Shown here: in pieces, positions 22,887-37,723 of the stretch
Position numbering within the stretch: position 1 is the first letter of the stretch
Layout of the letters: every line of letters starts with the position of its first letter
Source: Circinella umbellata
Lineage: Eukaryota > Mucoromycota > Mucoromycetes > Mucorales > Lichtheimiaceae
Length of the DNA: 64,000 bases
Assembly (NCBI GenBank): GCA_025093555.1
Contig: JAIWNF010000005.1
Coordinates: forward strand, 310,001-374,000
Reading direction: 5' to 3'
Notes under the pieces: generated by a model
What the model was told of the DNA's origin: nothing
Database searches by the model: none
Seen by the model: only the letters and a program-made list of their open reading frames with translations
Program-made: the position numbers and the translations under genes

Positions 22887-25800
22887 ATGGCTAGACCACG
22901 AGGAAAAAGTTTCACGCAACATGCCCAACAACAAAAACTTCAGCAAGTTCAACAACAGCCTATCGCTGAAAATACGACCATCTCTACTACTTCAACGAAT
23001 AACGAGGTAACCTTACCTGTTTTATTTAGACTTTTGTTTTTTATTATAATATATCAAAACACCACTTTCTTGTATTTCTCTATTTATAATATATGCCATT
23101 AACTGCTAATTCTATTTTATTACCAGCCAAATATAAATGTCCAATTGGAATATATTAATAAATTAATAAAATGGAATCTTCTAGACATTGATCACTTTAT
23201 TGAAGTACTTAATGCACGGTAAAGACATATGGATAGTGAAAAAAAAAGATAAATAGTCGAAGAGAAGTGAAAAATAAAAAAAAAACGAGATATACTAAGC
23301 ATATGAATATAAAATAGTATATCGGCAGAAGAGTTATATATTCAGTCACTAGAACGTATTGAAAAGCTCCATCCTGTACCTGAGCCGGAAATACGTTATT
23401 TTGGTGACGCACGGACATCTTATTATATGGCAACTATGCAATACAAATCATCCACGAGCGGCATGATTAATGGACGGCGTGAATTATTAAAAACAATGAA
23501 ACTTCAACGCCAACGGCTTCACACTGTCAGGGTAAACACACACACATATATATATATACGTTAATATTTGCGTTTAGCAGTAGAATGTGTACTAATATTT
23601 ATGTTGCTAGGATACACAAGAAAATCGACGCAAAAAAATCAAAAACATCCTTGGTGAAAAGAATACGAATTACCTGCACTATCTGTCACGCGATTATGTT
23701 AAACGACAGCAGGCTTACATTAATAAATGTAAAGAAATTGATAGTATGGAAGTGGAGGCAGAGCATGCTGCGTCACAACATCAACAACAAAGGGATATTT
23801 CTAGTACATCTACTGTAACAACATCAACCACACCTACTATAGCAGCTGTTGCAAGCAGTGGAGTAGGAGGTATGTTTGACGAACAAGGTCCAAGAAAGTC
23901 GAGTGATAGTGATCATTCAACTTCTTCATATGATACCTCATATAAGCGACGCATGGGCGGATTAAAAGCTTTGCGAAATCAAATTGTGAATGCCATGTCT
24001 TCCAATGTGGATCCAAATACACGGATTACAAAGTTGAAACGGGATATGGTGGATCTAGGTAATATAATTTATATAACTCATTTAAAAATTGCTTGTTTTA
24101 GCTGTATATATAATTTACTTGCATGGTATCATATGCATATATAATAGATCGCGAGTATAAAAAAAGTGTTGTATTTATGGAAAGATTAAGGAGAAAGCAA
24201 ATAGAAACAAGTCAACATGCTATTAAAGTAAGTTATTGTTTCCTTATATCCAGATAACACAATATTATTCTCGGATAATTATACCTTTCTCTTTAATTAT
24301 TTAAGCAATTTTTTTTAATTATACTGAATAGCACTCAGAAGTCATGTTGTTTGACAAGTCAGAAATGGCAAAATCTGTTTTACACAGCATACTAAAGGTT
24401 GAACAAGAGATGCAAGAGAAAGAGTCTGCAGTAAGTCCGCCGTACTTTAACTTATGTTTTGTTTTCCGAACGGATATAATTCAACTTTTTTCACTCTAAA
24501 TAAATCCGACACTGCAGCAACGATGACAACTTACTGAGATTTATGTATAATATATAGTTGACAAATACAGTGCTGCAGGCAACAATTCAAATGGATGGTC
24601 GTGCAGATGTTGCCTTGTTTTGTAATGAATATGACAAATATAAATTTCGTTTTGATATTCCAGAACAAATCCAATATGACAATTATTTCCATGGTACATT
24701 GAAAGGTAATTTATGAACGTGGGGCTAAGAAAATATTCTGATTGATACTCTTTGTTATTGTTATTGTTATTGCTACTGCTACTGCTTTTTGATGTTTCCG
24801 ATGACAACTTAAATATTGGACGTTTAGTACCCGCCTACTCTGCCTTACTAAGATATACGTCCTTTTTTTTTTCTTTTTTACTAACTCTTTTTTCTAATAT
24901 CTTTATTTTATTTCCATTATTCATGGATTAGATGTTCAATTTGGAATATCATTGGAAGCTTATGCTAAACTAAATCAACAAAATGTTCCTTTATTAATCG
25001 AAAAATGTATCAAAGCAGTGGAAGATCAAGGAGGACTTCAAAAAGAAGGAATATACCGAATTTCTGGTCGACAAAGTAACTTGGATGCTATTAAGGTTGA
25101 CTTTGAAAAAGATGCATCAAATGTCAATCTTAGTAATTATGACGTGTTTACCATCGCTTCAGTCATCAAGGTTTATCTACGTGAAATGGAATCACCATTA
25201 TTTGCATTACCGATAAAATATCGTGCTGAATATTCAAGTAAGCTTTTATCGTCGAAAGAAACGGATAGATAGGATGTTTTCGTATTGTGTCGTCAAGGAG
25301 AAAGATAAAAAAAAGGGGAATTAAAGATATGTTGGTTTTTAGTCATCGTAAAATACAGTATTGATAAGTTGATGCGGCAATTATTTTATATTATTAGATA
25401 AAGATGACCCAACTAGATTAAGAGAGTTGGAATATAACTTATCAGAATTAACGGAACCTCATCGACATACTCTCAAGGCAGTCATTGAACATTTAGCACG
25501 AGTGACGAACCATTCAGAAAGTAATAAGATGAATGTACAAAATTTAGCATTAATATTTACACCTGCTATATTTCATGATCATAATACCGCTGAAAATCCA
25601 GGGGAGTGGTGCGATGATAAAGTGTTTTCTGACTTAATTACTCATCATCATACATTATTCGCTTCTGTGGAAGCTCATGTTACTGAAAACGATAAACAAC
25701 AGCAACCAAGAAAGCAAAGCATTAATGCAGGTCATTTTCCATTACCCACCAATAATAGTAATAATCAGCCACAACAACCAGCCCATGCGCTGTCATCTAC

Positions 25801-26251
25801 AAAGGGGCTTTATGCAAACAGTAACAGTAATGATCAGCCTGTAACTCCCGGATCTACAATGACTTTATCATCGCCTATACCCCAGGCGGCTATAGTAGCA
25901 ACAACAAATAATGATAATATTGCTATTAATAGTAGTAACAGTAGCAACTCTAACAGTGACCACCAGCCAGCAAGTAATAGTAGTGGTTTACCGGCAGCCG
26001 TAAAAATGCAACTAGGAAGATCAGATTCTAGAGGAAAGAAAATTCTTGCAAGGAAAGATTCTTTAAACGCATTAAAATTAAGTCCCTCTTTATTACATCT
26101 CCAAAAGCAACAACAACAACAACAACAGCAACAGCAGCAGCAGCAAAAACATATAAGAAAAACATCTGCATCAACAAAAGAATTACCACCTATTGTAGCG
26201 CAGCCAGAAACGCCTGAACCTTCCTCTTCTACCACGCCTCCTGTGAAATAA
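22887..26251 (+). CDS. F-BAR and RhoGAP domain protein
   Basis: Nine exons: 22887-23006, 23127-23218, 23318-23531, 23611-24058, 24148-24227, 24332-24430, 24558-24705, 24932-25237 and 25398-26251. They encode 786 aa. Residues about 40-390 are helical with an FCH/F-BAR-like pattern (IEKLHPVPEPE, LHYLSRDYVKRQQAYI). A Ser/Thr-rich insert lies within it. The RhoGAP domain starts near 402 with the arginine-finger motif KEGIYRISG (Arg443), followed by the family hallmarks KVYLREMESPL and NLALIFTPAIF. The C-terminal 170 aa is low complexity with Asn/Ser runs and a pure Gln tract. By family it should sense curved membrane and stimulate GTP hydrolysis on a Rho/Cdc42 GTPase at growth or septation sites, like yeast Rgd1-type proteins. 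The target GTPase is not predictable here. The second acceptor (23318) was chosen because it keeps the frame. Confidence 0.9.
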
Positions 26252-28092
26252 AATAATAAATAAAGTAAAAAGTACCGGAAGCAGCTATTTTTATTTTAAT
26301 TTACTTTGCCCACAATTCCTCATGGGTTGTGTTTTTCTTATTTACACACTTCCCAGAGCTAAAAATATTTAATAATAATCTGTAATTTATCACTGCGTAT
26401 CAAAAACATTTTCTCTCTCGCATATTATTTTATTGTTTGATCAACAGTTGAATTTAACTGGCTAATTCGATGTTAAGATCGACAACTCAAATTACAAAAT
26501 AATAATAAAGCCGATGCTTGACGTGCAACAAAAGTGCTTTACGTCTTCTCTCTCTTTTTTTTGTAATACAGAGGATAAGTGTAACACAACAGGGCTTCGC
26601 GCGAAAGTAAAAATTTAGCTTTTTCTTTTTTTACATATTCAAGGCTCATTACCATATTTAGACTATCTTTTAAGATGGTCTAATGTGTGGCTTTCTATAA
26701 GGCTCTAATTACTCTTTCTGAATAGCGTGTGTACAATACACTCTTCTAAAATGTTAGATAATGGCTTTGTATTATAAACTCCTTTCATCTTTTCATCTCT
26801 TTTAATAATAATGAAATAATATAACACATTTGTAAACTATATAATTATCAATACATATTATTCCGACTTGGAGTGGAATCATCAATAATGACAAAAAAGC
26901 TGTATTGAAAAATCAATTCATGAATTCGTTTTATTAGATAGCAAAATGTTTGAAAGTGGTGGTGACTTTATAGGGGTAAAAAAAAGAATTAAAGCCAAGG
27001 AGGCAAGTGATATTGTATGTAAGGAGGGAAACATATGATCATTAATAAAATACTTCAGTAACTCGATGGTTTAGCCACAAACATTTTTTTTACTCCTAAA
27101 TTCATTTTAGATAAATAGACGTGGAAACCACGTTTTTTTAGACAAACTCTCTTTTCATAAAACCTGTTGTTCTTGCGCGCGAAGTCAATGGTTACACATG
27201 CATGCATTCAATTATGAAAATGGAAGTCCTATGACTTCAATTTTTTTGTTTATGTTTAAAAAACAAAGTGATCGGTTTTTATATAGATAACATGGTTGAT
27301 TGTATCATAACAATAAGTTTCAACTAATTATCACGAGAACATTATCATAGACAATGGTGATAGCTACTATCTCATATTTTCGATTAATAAATAGTTATAA
27401 TTAAAACAAAGTTTTCCATATGTTTATCAAATAATAATAAATAATTGAAATAAATAACAAAGAAACTGATGTACTTAATTAACATTCAAATGTAAAAATA
27501 TATATAATGGGCCGGTGAGTGTGTATGTGTGTATTCGAGAGAATAGAAAATAATCAAAAATAGCTAAATAAACTTTGGAGCATGATAATACGATAAATGA
27601 TAAGCAAGAAAGACAAATAATTGACCGAAAATGCGTCCTCCGTTTAATTTTCGCGCGTAACCAAATGAATTATATTATTCAATTAAGCCTACAATATGAA
27701 ATTCATTCTGTTTTGTCTCGGCAGCGAAATACTTTTGGTAGGGTGGAGTGTGCTCGAAATTCGTCATCTTCTATGAATTCTTTCTCAACTTCGATCATCG
27801 GTGTCAAATGAAGTGAAAGCTGCAGTGTAACAATAGTTTACATTACCCATTAGGAAATCCATTTTGATTCTTTTCTATTTCTTATACTCCCCCGTTCCTT
27901 AATCATCATTTATACCTCCTTCATTTATAAACCCTCAACTGCTACAACTTTTTAATTTTTTCTCCACTTTCTTTCCTTCTTTTGTAATAAATTCTTTGTT
28001 TCTTTTTTCATTTATTGACTTTGTCTTTTTAACGTATTCATTATAATAAAAACAATATATCAACAACAAACGAATACAACAAAGCGATAACC
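26252..28092. other. Gene-free intergenic region
   Basis: No supported coding sequence. The open frame at 27575-27811 has no motif and poor composition. A CT-rich stretch at about 27866-27985 precedes the PH-domain gene and may be its promoter. Confidence 0.5.
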
Positions 28093-28972
28093 ATGAAAAC
28101 AGTATCATTATCCAACAATTATTCCAATACATCACTTTCACACGATTATCAAGGCTGGCTTTTGATAAGCAAATCACGAAAACATCTTGTATGGGGTGCA
28201 TCACATAATCGATATTTCTGTACATTGGATGGCCAACAGTTACGTCTTTACAACGATCAGGTACATATATGAATATACATTTATCAATGATATCACAATG
28301 TAACAATAGGAATGGATAGAACATGTGTATTAACAAATACTATTATAATTATAGAATGATATTCGAGCTAAAGTTATTCTCAACTTGCAACACTATAAAG
28401 TCGTACCAACGGGACGCTCACAACGAGGAGTTGTTTTTAATCGAACACCTTCTCATAAGACTTTTCAACTTGTATCACGCGACGAAATCCATCAGCCGGA
28501 TCTGATCCTCGTTGCAGAATCAAGGGAATCACTTGAAGAATGGGTAGACCACATGACCAACAATAACAATACCAAGAACAATGACGATGTTTTAGAGAAA
28601 TGGCTTGAAAGATTTGATGTGAATAATAAGTCTACAAGTGCCGAATCCTTACCACCTTCACCATCATTTTCTTATAACTCCTCCAATTCTTCAATACATA
28701 AATCACCTATATCACCAACAAGTGTTCAAACCACTACTGGCGACTACTATAACGATAACATACAATTTTGGTCTGATACATTGGTAAATAGACCTTCATC
28801 ACCACAACCTGTACCAGAAAAATCTGTTTCAACACTGTTTCAATCGCTTATAGCACGAAGGAAATCGTCTCCTGCAATGTCAAGTCATCTTCGAAGAGCT
28901 TCTGTTTCACCATCAAATCCTACAATGACTTTACAATCTATTACAGCTGATGCTGCTACACGTCAATTCTAA
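28093..28972 (+). CDS. PH-domain protein with Ser/Pro-rich tail
   Basis: Two exons (28093-28260 and 28355-28972; phase 0 GTACAT/TAG intron) encode 261 aa. Residues about 18-115 follow a pleckstrin-homology pattern: GWLLISKS, then a WG...NRYFCTLDGQQLRLY strand pair, then a basic loop, a KTFQLVSRD strand, and a final helix with the invariant Trp (SLEEWVDHM). The remaining 145 aa is disordered, rich in Ser, Pro, Asn and Thr, with arginine-directed serine sites (ARRKSS, LRRAS). PH domains bind phosphoinositides or proteins. The protein is therefore likely a membrane-recruited adaptor that can be phosphorylated. No enzymatic domain is present. Confidence 0.8.
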
Positions 28973-29586
28973 AGAAAACAATGGTTGATCTAATGTTTTC
29001 TTTCTTTTTTACATTGTGTTTTTTTTTGTTTCCTGTTACCCTTTCCCCTCAAACGATAGACAATCTTTCAATACCATACTCATCCATCTCGTTGTAAAAA
29101 GTTACCTCAATCAATTCTGTTATATATATATATGTTTTTTCACTTCACAATTTGTTTTTAATTAGTACAAACATGCTTATTTTTTTCATACATTTATAAC
29201 CATAACAATAATAATAATAATAATAATATACTATTGAAAAAGCTGAAAAGAATAAAGAAAATTTCTTTCCCTTCCAGACAGCTTTTTCTTTTTTTCTTTT
29301 TTCCAAAAACAAGCTCTTTACTTTTTTCATTCTTTTTTTTTGTAACCCACTGCTTTTAACCACTTGACAAGAATAATAGAGCAAATATAAAACATAATAA
29401 AACTTTTTGGTAAAAAATAATATAATTTGCAAAATGTCTTTTTTAATGAACAGCTAAAATAAGCGAACCAAAGAAAAAGTTGGGGATTTGATTGTTATAA
29501 AAGAATTTGCTTTTTTGTTTTTTTTTCACTCTGAGGGAGAAAAATTTTAAATGCAAAAAAGTAGAAAGGGAGATAAAAGAACCAGC
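28973..29586. other. Convergent intergenic region
   Basis: Lies between the convergent 3' ends of the PH-domain gene and the eIF5A gene. Rich in T and A tracts that probably hold the polyadenylation signals of both. No gene is supported. Confidence 0.5.
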
Positions 29587-30387
29587 TTATTTAGGAGCTT
29601 CCTTGACTATAAAACAGAAAATAAAGAGAATCAGTTACATGTTTTTACTGTGTGGTACATAGCCCATAGCAATACCATAAATAAATAAAAAGGTAATTAA
29701 AAAGCACTTACAGGTCAAAGCGTGTTCTTCGCCCATAGCAGAAACAACAGTAACCAACAATTCCTTGCCTTCGTCGAAATCATCTTGGATTTGTTCACCA
29801 ATTTCGTTATCGGGAACCTTGACATCTTCCTTGGTGGAACCATCATCAAGCATCAAAGAGAGGAAACCATCTTCAATGTTGATAAGGGAGTATTCACGAC
29901 GAGTGACGTTGGGAACGTCCATGTTGTGAGTGGAAGGAGACAAATCTTCCAACTTCCTATAATCATAACAAAAGCAAGATCAATATATGTATAGTAAATT
30001 TTTTATATATAAACGCATCAATATACACACACGCACATGTGTTAAAGTATAGATCAATGTATACATAACGTATCAATCTAACATCATCATGTATACTCCT
30101 TTTTTTTTCTCTTTTTCTAAATTCCTTTTCTCTCCTCTCGGCAAATCAAAAAATTGCTTCACAAGAAAAAAAATTACTTACTTGTTGGTGAAAATGTCAA
30201 TGGCGACCAAATGGACCTTAGCGTGACCGTGCTTACCAGTCTTGGAGGTAGACATTTCGACGATCTTACAGGGACGACCCTTGATGACAACATGACCGTT
30301 CTTGCGGAGAGCAGAACATTGCATGGGGTAGGTCAAGGAAGCACCAGCATCAGTGCCTTCGAAGGTTTCGTGATGTTCGTCAGACAT
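29587..30387 (-). CDS. Translation elongation/initiation factor eIF5A
   Basis: Three exons on the minus strand (30387-30182, 29956-29712, 29606-29587) give 156 aa, the usual eIF5A length. The hypusination loop [12 protein letters not shown] is intact; the lysine modified to hypusine in the family is Lys52. An N-terminal SH3-like domain and a C-terminal OB fold ([19 protein letters not shown] ... [15 protein letters not shown]) are recognisable. The last coding exon is only 20 nt and supplies the ending FKEAPK. eIF5A relieves ribosome stalling, for instance at polyproline, and promotes termination; it is essential in fungi. It requires deoxyhypusine synthase and hydroxylase encoded elsewhere. 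Codon choice is more biased (GTC, AAG, GAC) than in neighbouring genes, consistent with high expression. Confidence 0.96.
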
Positions 30388-32669
30388 TTTCTAAATTATT
30401 TAAAATAAATAAAAACATTAAGAAAAAATAAAATAAAATAAATAAAATATTTATTTATTGTTTTGTTGAGTTTTTTATTGTCATATTTCATTTTGATATT
30501 TCTATAAAGAAAAAGGAATAGCTGCTTTGTTAAAAACTGATGCACTACCAACTCACCTGTTTTTTTTAAAGAGTTGTGAAAAGGGAAGCGAAAAAAAAGT
30601 TCAGAAAGCTGACTGCATCTTAAAGCAAAACGTAAAATTTTCAATAAGCCACCAAAAAAAAAATCGGGTCTTCTCTCATTGTCGTAAAAAAAAATTATTC
30701 TCAATACCCTTCCATCCTTCTCACATACCCACAAGTACTTTTCAGACATACATGTATGCTCGAGGCTTGGTTTTTTTTTTACAACTCCACTTTTTCTTTT
30801 TCTTTCATACTTCTTGAAGGTAAAAGTAAGAAAGTATCTACTGTACTTATTTTTCATATCACTAAAGAAAAAATCAAAGCTGTCCACATGACGATTGACG
30901 TGTATTATGACATATTATCTGCTCTGGGAATGTTTGTGTTGTGTATGATCACACAAATCTGGCAAAGCACGTTTCTATGGCGCATAAAACTATCTTCTTG
31001 CCAAGAACTTTTCACTTTTTGATTCGTTGTCAAGGTGATAATACGTTCCTTGGCGACGATAATCGAAAACATTAATTTTTATCTCATTCATTGATTTTGT
31101 GAATAAAATGAGGCTGATGTATCCACTCTTTTTAAACTTCTTTCACATGCTATCGGAAGAAGAGGATCTATAAGTAAGAAAAAAAGCAGAGAGTAAGAAA
31201 ACAAACAATATCATTATACCTTTTCACTTCTGGACGTTATTTCTCATTAATGTAGTTGTACAGAATAGCTATTTTTAAGAATGAGTCAATCCAACTTTCT
31301 ATTTAGATGGTGGTACAAATCAATTCAAAATAGCATATAACTTTGCATTTCTGCAATGCTTAATTAAATCCATCAATTCCCCCGAAGTTCTCTTTTTAAT
31401 GTTTTTTTCTGAATAAGGGTCCAAAAATTAAAGAAAAAAAAATAATATCAGCGTCGATCGTTAATGTTTGATCAAATAAGTGTATTAGTTTGTTCGTGAT
31501 ACCCTTTTTCTTATATACATATTTGTCAGCATAGTAAAAATATATTATGTCGATCCGTATACTTAGAAATAATGGATCACAAAAATACTGAAATTACATC
31601 ACGTAATGCAAATACTAGATATGTTTCTGATACTTGGCAAGTTATTCAAATGCAGTGTACTAAATGTAAGAATAACATTTTTACACAGGAGTGGTCTATA
31701 TACTTTTCACATTAATCATCATATATAAAAACATATTTTACTCTCAATGAATTTACCATTTTCATTGTCATACATTGGTAATATAACAACATTGATATCG
31801 TTATAATTATTATCTACTAATATTACGTATATAAAGGGGCTATAACGCTTCTGTTTTGAGAAGCTCTTTTTTAAAAAGATCTGCTGCTCTTTTAATCTTA
31901 CCTTGTCTCGCTAAGACCCTCTGCAACGGTGAGTGTTACATTCCCTGGCTATGATAAATTTAGCAGCTCCTTTAACACTCGACTCCTGTAGTGACAGCTG
32001 TTATAGTGCTATTAATAACACACCGAAATATTGTTCAATATCTTTCCACAGACTCTTGGACTTTAGCAAAAAAGTATATCTCCTTCACGTTCAAGATATG
32101 TTGCTCGGAATTGTTCCACCTATAGAGGAACATATACAACTTCAACACACCTCAAAACAACGGCTGAGGCAAAGAAAAGTCGCGCCGCAATCATGCGTTC
32201 ACCTTCATTTGTGCTATCCCTAATCGTCGCAAGAATCTAGCGACCCATGTTGTTTGCGATCAAGGAGGGAGAGGAATACGGTCGAGGTTTGTTATACGTA
32301 AAGCGTTACTCTCGTCATCTGAGTACATGATCCACACGCCAGCGACTATGATGGACGGGCTCGAGGGGAGGCCGGCCACGAGGACGATTCCTTTGTCTAT
32401 CTTGCTGTTATGGTGGCGGTGGAACATCCTATAGTGTTTTTTAACTGATTCTATCACTACCCGATTTTTTTTTTATTCTTATTACTGATACGTATTCTTA
32501 TCATCATTTGTTCTCCTTCTCTTTTTCTTACGATTGATGTGATAGTGATGGTGGCGACACATCCTGCATTAAATTTCATTAAATATCATGCTGATTTAAT
32601 AAACCAGTTATTTCTACGTATTTGGTACGATAGATATATAATAAAAATGATTTGCATTTAAATAACACA
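30388..32669. other. Gene-poor region with degenerate open stretches
   Basis: The part next to eIF5A is its promoter. Beyond it lies a 47-codon open frame at 31572 with no recognisable domain. A comparatively GC-rich patch at about 31840-32460 has open frames on both strands (31933-32223 plus, 32260-32457 minus). None has a recognised motif. The GC-rich patch may be part of the same mobile-element debris as the transposase remnant that follows. Confidence 0.4.
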
Positions 32670-33440
32670 TCTTGGGTTTGTTGCTAATCGGTGTCAAATC
32701 GTCCCAACCAGTGTTGCCTAAGTTGAGTAGATATCGTCTGTTAAGTAATATGTACCTTTTGTCATACTGACTGTTGTCGACAATAAAGTCAACTGCTGAA
32801 AATAACCATTGATGTACATTGTCAAATGAAAAGTATTTGGGTAAAGTATTAAAGTTATCATAAGAGCCAGGAACAGAAAAAAAATGATATCAGATACACA
32901 ATATCACGGGAAGCAACAGCTTCAAGAATAGCTATTTGATACTTTTTCTTATCAGAAGTATACATTCCAGCCCAGTCAGTGGAACAATTTTTTCTTGCCA
33001 ATGCATACAAGTGAGCGAACCTAACATGGACGGGCTTCTCTCAGAGTCAGAAAACGTTTGGGTTCTTCCTTGCTTGGTTTACACCTCAGAAAAAAAGATA
33101 CGCATTACGAATTTGAAAAATATTCAACTATTCAAAAAGAAAAAAAAAATATTTTGTTATGTTGAATATTGAATATTGAATATTTGGATACTTTTCGAAT
33201 ATTTTTTTTTTCTAATGTAGGCGTTCGTTTCCAAAATATTCGATAGTACTTTGACAGAGCTTGTTCAAACACTCCTCTAGTGTTGAGATACTCGACAACA
33301 GGGTCAGGAAATCCACTATATGTCAGTATGCGCATGGCCGCAGTTTCGTTGATGAATTGATGGACCCAGCTCTACCAGTTCATTCTTCTTTGGTTGAAAG
33401 CAGATATTTCTCGTGTGATACCACAGGAATGATCGCTTCT
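32670..33440 (-). pseudogene. Broken PIF/Harbinger (Plant_tran-type) transposase
   Basis: Read on the minus strand, in order, are fragments typical of this DDE family. Around 33270-33400 are FNQRRMN, AAMRILTYSGFPDPVVEYL and a YYRIF block. At about 32960-33030 come MLGSLTCMHWQEK and, in the next frame, NCSTDWAGMYTSDKKKYQ. At about 32880-32955 is ILEAVASRDIVYLISFF, and at about 32690-32880 PGSYDNFNTLPK, FDNV and DFIVDNSQYDKRYILLN. Each has a recognisable equivalent in Plant_tran/Harbinger transposases (LGSxDCMHW, WxGMY, LEAVAS, PGSxNDxN). At least one frameshift falls in a T8 tract and in-frame stops interrupt the N-terminal part. The catalytic first Asp appears as Thr in LTCMHW. The copy is non-functional; no terminal repeats were delimited. 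Confidence 0.7.
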
Positions 33441-35420
33441 TAGGGCTGCGCCTAGAGGTGACGCGTCCACAGCACATAAGGTCGACAAGTCGAAGTTTTC
33501 GAACAATATGTCTTTGAATTTGATATTATGAAGGAAAGAGAGAACAGAAATGCTCTTGATTCTCGAGCGAAGTCTTTTTAAAGATCTATTAAAAATAAAG
33601 CAGATACGTACAAAGGGCACGCCACATGAATCAGAGAAAAAGAAAATAATAATAGAGTAGTTAGTCTTCTACATACGTACATAACACATAGAGACTATCA
33701 TCATTGGCCATCCCCAACAAAAAATAATTATTATTACTTACTCTAATCAATGAATCGCTTGAAAGTAACAAATGCCACTTGTAACAAATATCAGTAGGTG
33801 GAAATATTAACTAGCAGCACCTTTTGACCACAAAGGAAATAAACCCACTTTTTTATGAGAACAGAAATGATCATGTTAACCAAAGAAACGTCTCGAAAAA
33901 ACCAGTATACAATCAGTGACCAAAAGAAAAATTGGATGGTACGTACATAATAAGAAATAACTTGCTGAACCAAGAGAGAATAATACCAAGAAGATAAGAC
34001 CAGATAGACAATGGCGTTTTGTTCAAGTATCGGATGAGATAATAAAATGTACAAAAAAAATCCATCGCAATATAAATCTTGTAAAATATGGATGTAAATG
34101 TACTACACATTGTTTTTATCTTCATATATATTCGTCATACAAAAATTTGTTCTGCATAGCTAATATTGACATGATGATTATGAAAGAAAGAAACAAGGGG
34201 GTAAAACGGTAAAAAATTATACCTTTTTATTATGAGACTTAACCTTGTCCATGTTTATGTCATTCTTTGAATTTTTAAAAAAGAAAAAAAAATTGATATT
34301 ATGATTGAAGTTTTGAAAAAATAAAACTACGTACATCGACATTTTTAAGCGACTAGACTTCAGCGACAGCTTTTGGAGGTAAACGAGACGAGTGATAAAA
34401 TTTGAATGTTTTTATCATACGTATTGTATATCAAGTTCAAAGGAGAATATTATGCTCAGATAGCATAAGGATAATTAATTCAGCTCTAGCTTATAACTCA
34501 TATTGGTATTGGTATCGTTGTACGATTTTTATGTATCTTTCTGTTATTATAAAATACGATTACGTATCACCAAAAAAGAGTTATTCTTGCTAGGTTCAAC
34601 TGTTTGACTTATATATATATATATCACTCCCCAATTTAATATTTTTTAATTCTACAGGATAAAAGTACAAGTGCCGTGGTATCAAGAAAGTGATGGATTT
34701 TAATAACCGGCTCCCAAATCTAGTAGTTTTAATACGAGCAACATACAGCTAACCATTAAATATCAAAGTTGGTAGTCGAAATAGATGACATTATATTTCA
34801 CCCTCACCTTATATAATCTGGGAGAAAATAATAAGAATGAGAGATAAGATATAAAAGTGTATAAAGTTTTCATTCAATAATGCGTTAATGTATATGTGTT
34901 GAAAATTTTTTTATGTCTATTGCTACTACCATTGTATATTAAATAAAGCACTGAATATGTGTGAAGGTTGGTATTGCTATTATTACCATTTGCTCTCACT
35001 AATATAGAACTCATGACATCCTTACTTGATACTGCACTGTCGGAGAATTCTCATATAAACAACACAGTTCATTTGCCTAATTGCCTACAAGTGATACAGC
35101 ATCGTTTCTCACCAATTAAGATCATAAAAATTGATTATGAGGTCTACTCTACTACTGCTATCTCAAGCTCAAGCCCCCCTTCAAAAGTATGTTGATTTTA
35201 TCATTTAAGCAAAATTATTTTGTAGCACAAAAACTGACCAACAATCAAATCCATAAATTTATAACAAATGGAAATCAAATATATTTGGCCAAACACAAAC
35301 AAACAAATAAAAATAAAACATGATTTGTAAAACTGAACGAAGCTATTTTTTTTTCTTTATACACAAATAATCATTTTAAAATATTATTTCTCTAACATAT
35401 GCGTTTGTTGGTATTTTTTT
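33441..35420. other. Gene-free intergenic region
   Basis: No supported gene. The minus-strand open stretch at 33372-33620 may be the decayed N-terminus of the adjacent transposase. From about 33650 to 35400 the sequence is AT-rich with no recognisable protein. Confidence 0.45.
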
Positions 35421-37111
<1,691 letters not shown>

Positions 37112-37723
37112 TGTAAGTAATGGGAGGTGCTTGGTAGCTATAAGTATATGAAAGCGAAGAAGCCATTTTTTTTCATCCTCTCTACCCCTCGCCTGTTGAA
37201 ATAAACCCGGTCGAAAAAAAGTTGAACGAATCAAATGTCTGAATTTTGACAGGGGAACTCACTTACCCGCTCTATCATCTATATATCTTTTTTTTTTTTT
37301 CTGACACAGCAATTTAACTAAGAAAAACAACAATTTTTTTTATACCGTTCTATTCCGACGATTCAGTTTAATATTTTTTCATTCCCGTCTTCTCTTCAAG
37401 GATGAGCATTCTAAAGGAAAGGGATACATTAATATTATTTCAAGTGTCGCTGTGGTAAGTAATTGATGTTGATATGATGACGCTGTGACCACAGGGGATG
37501 AGTCACATCTTCTTTGAGATATCAAAAATAGACATCTGCATATGAATTTTTTTATTGAATGAATGGAAGTGAGGGGCGATATGTTGAAGTATGTATATAT
37601 AAAGATGACTTATGGATGAATTGGAGGTATGGAATATAATGGTAGTTGTATATATATATATATGTGTGTGTGTGTGATAGTAATAGTAACAATAGTAAAA
37701 GAGTATAAAACTGAGATGATTTT
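37112..37723. other. Intergenic region
   Basis: Promoter of the adenylosuccinate synthetase gene and 3' flank of the histidine kinase gene (both minus strand). Contains a (TA)n(TG)n microsatellite near 37650-37675. No gene. Confidence 0.5.

Noticed and set aside
25834..26235. 133-aa minus-strand frame with a poly-Cys run
   Set aside because: It is the antisense shadow of the glutamine tract and tail of the F-BAR/RhoGAP protein.
29145..29432. 95-aa minus-strand frame between the PH-domain and eIF5A genes
   Set aside because: Lies in the convergent 3' flanks; built from T/A tracts and microsatellite.
30396..30887. 163-aa minus-strand frame upstream of eIF5A
   Set aside because: Phe/Lys-rich translation of T/A tracts in the promoter region; no homology seen.
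31840..32460. GC-richer patch considered as an RNA gene cluster or transposase
   Set aside because: No tRNA cloverleaf, conserved RNA motif or protein family could be read from it.
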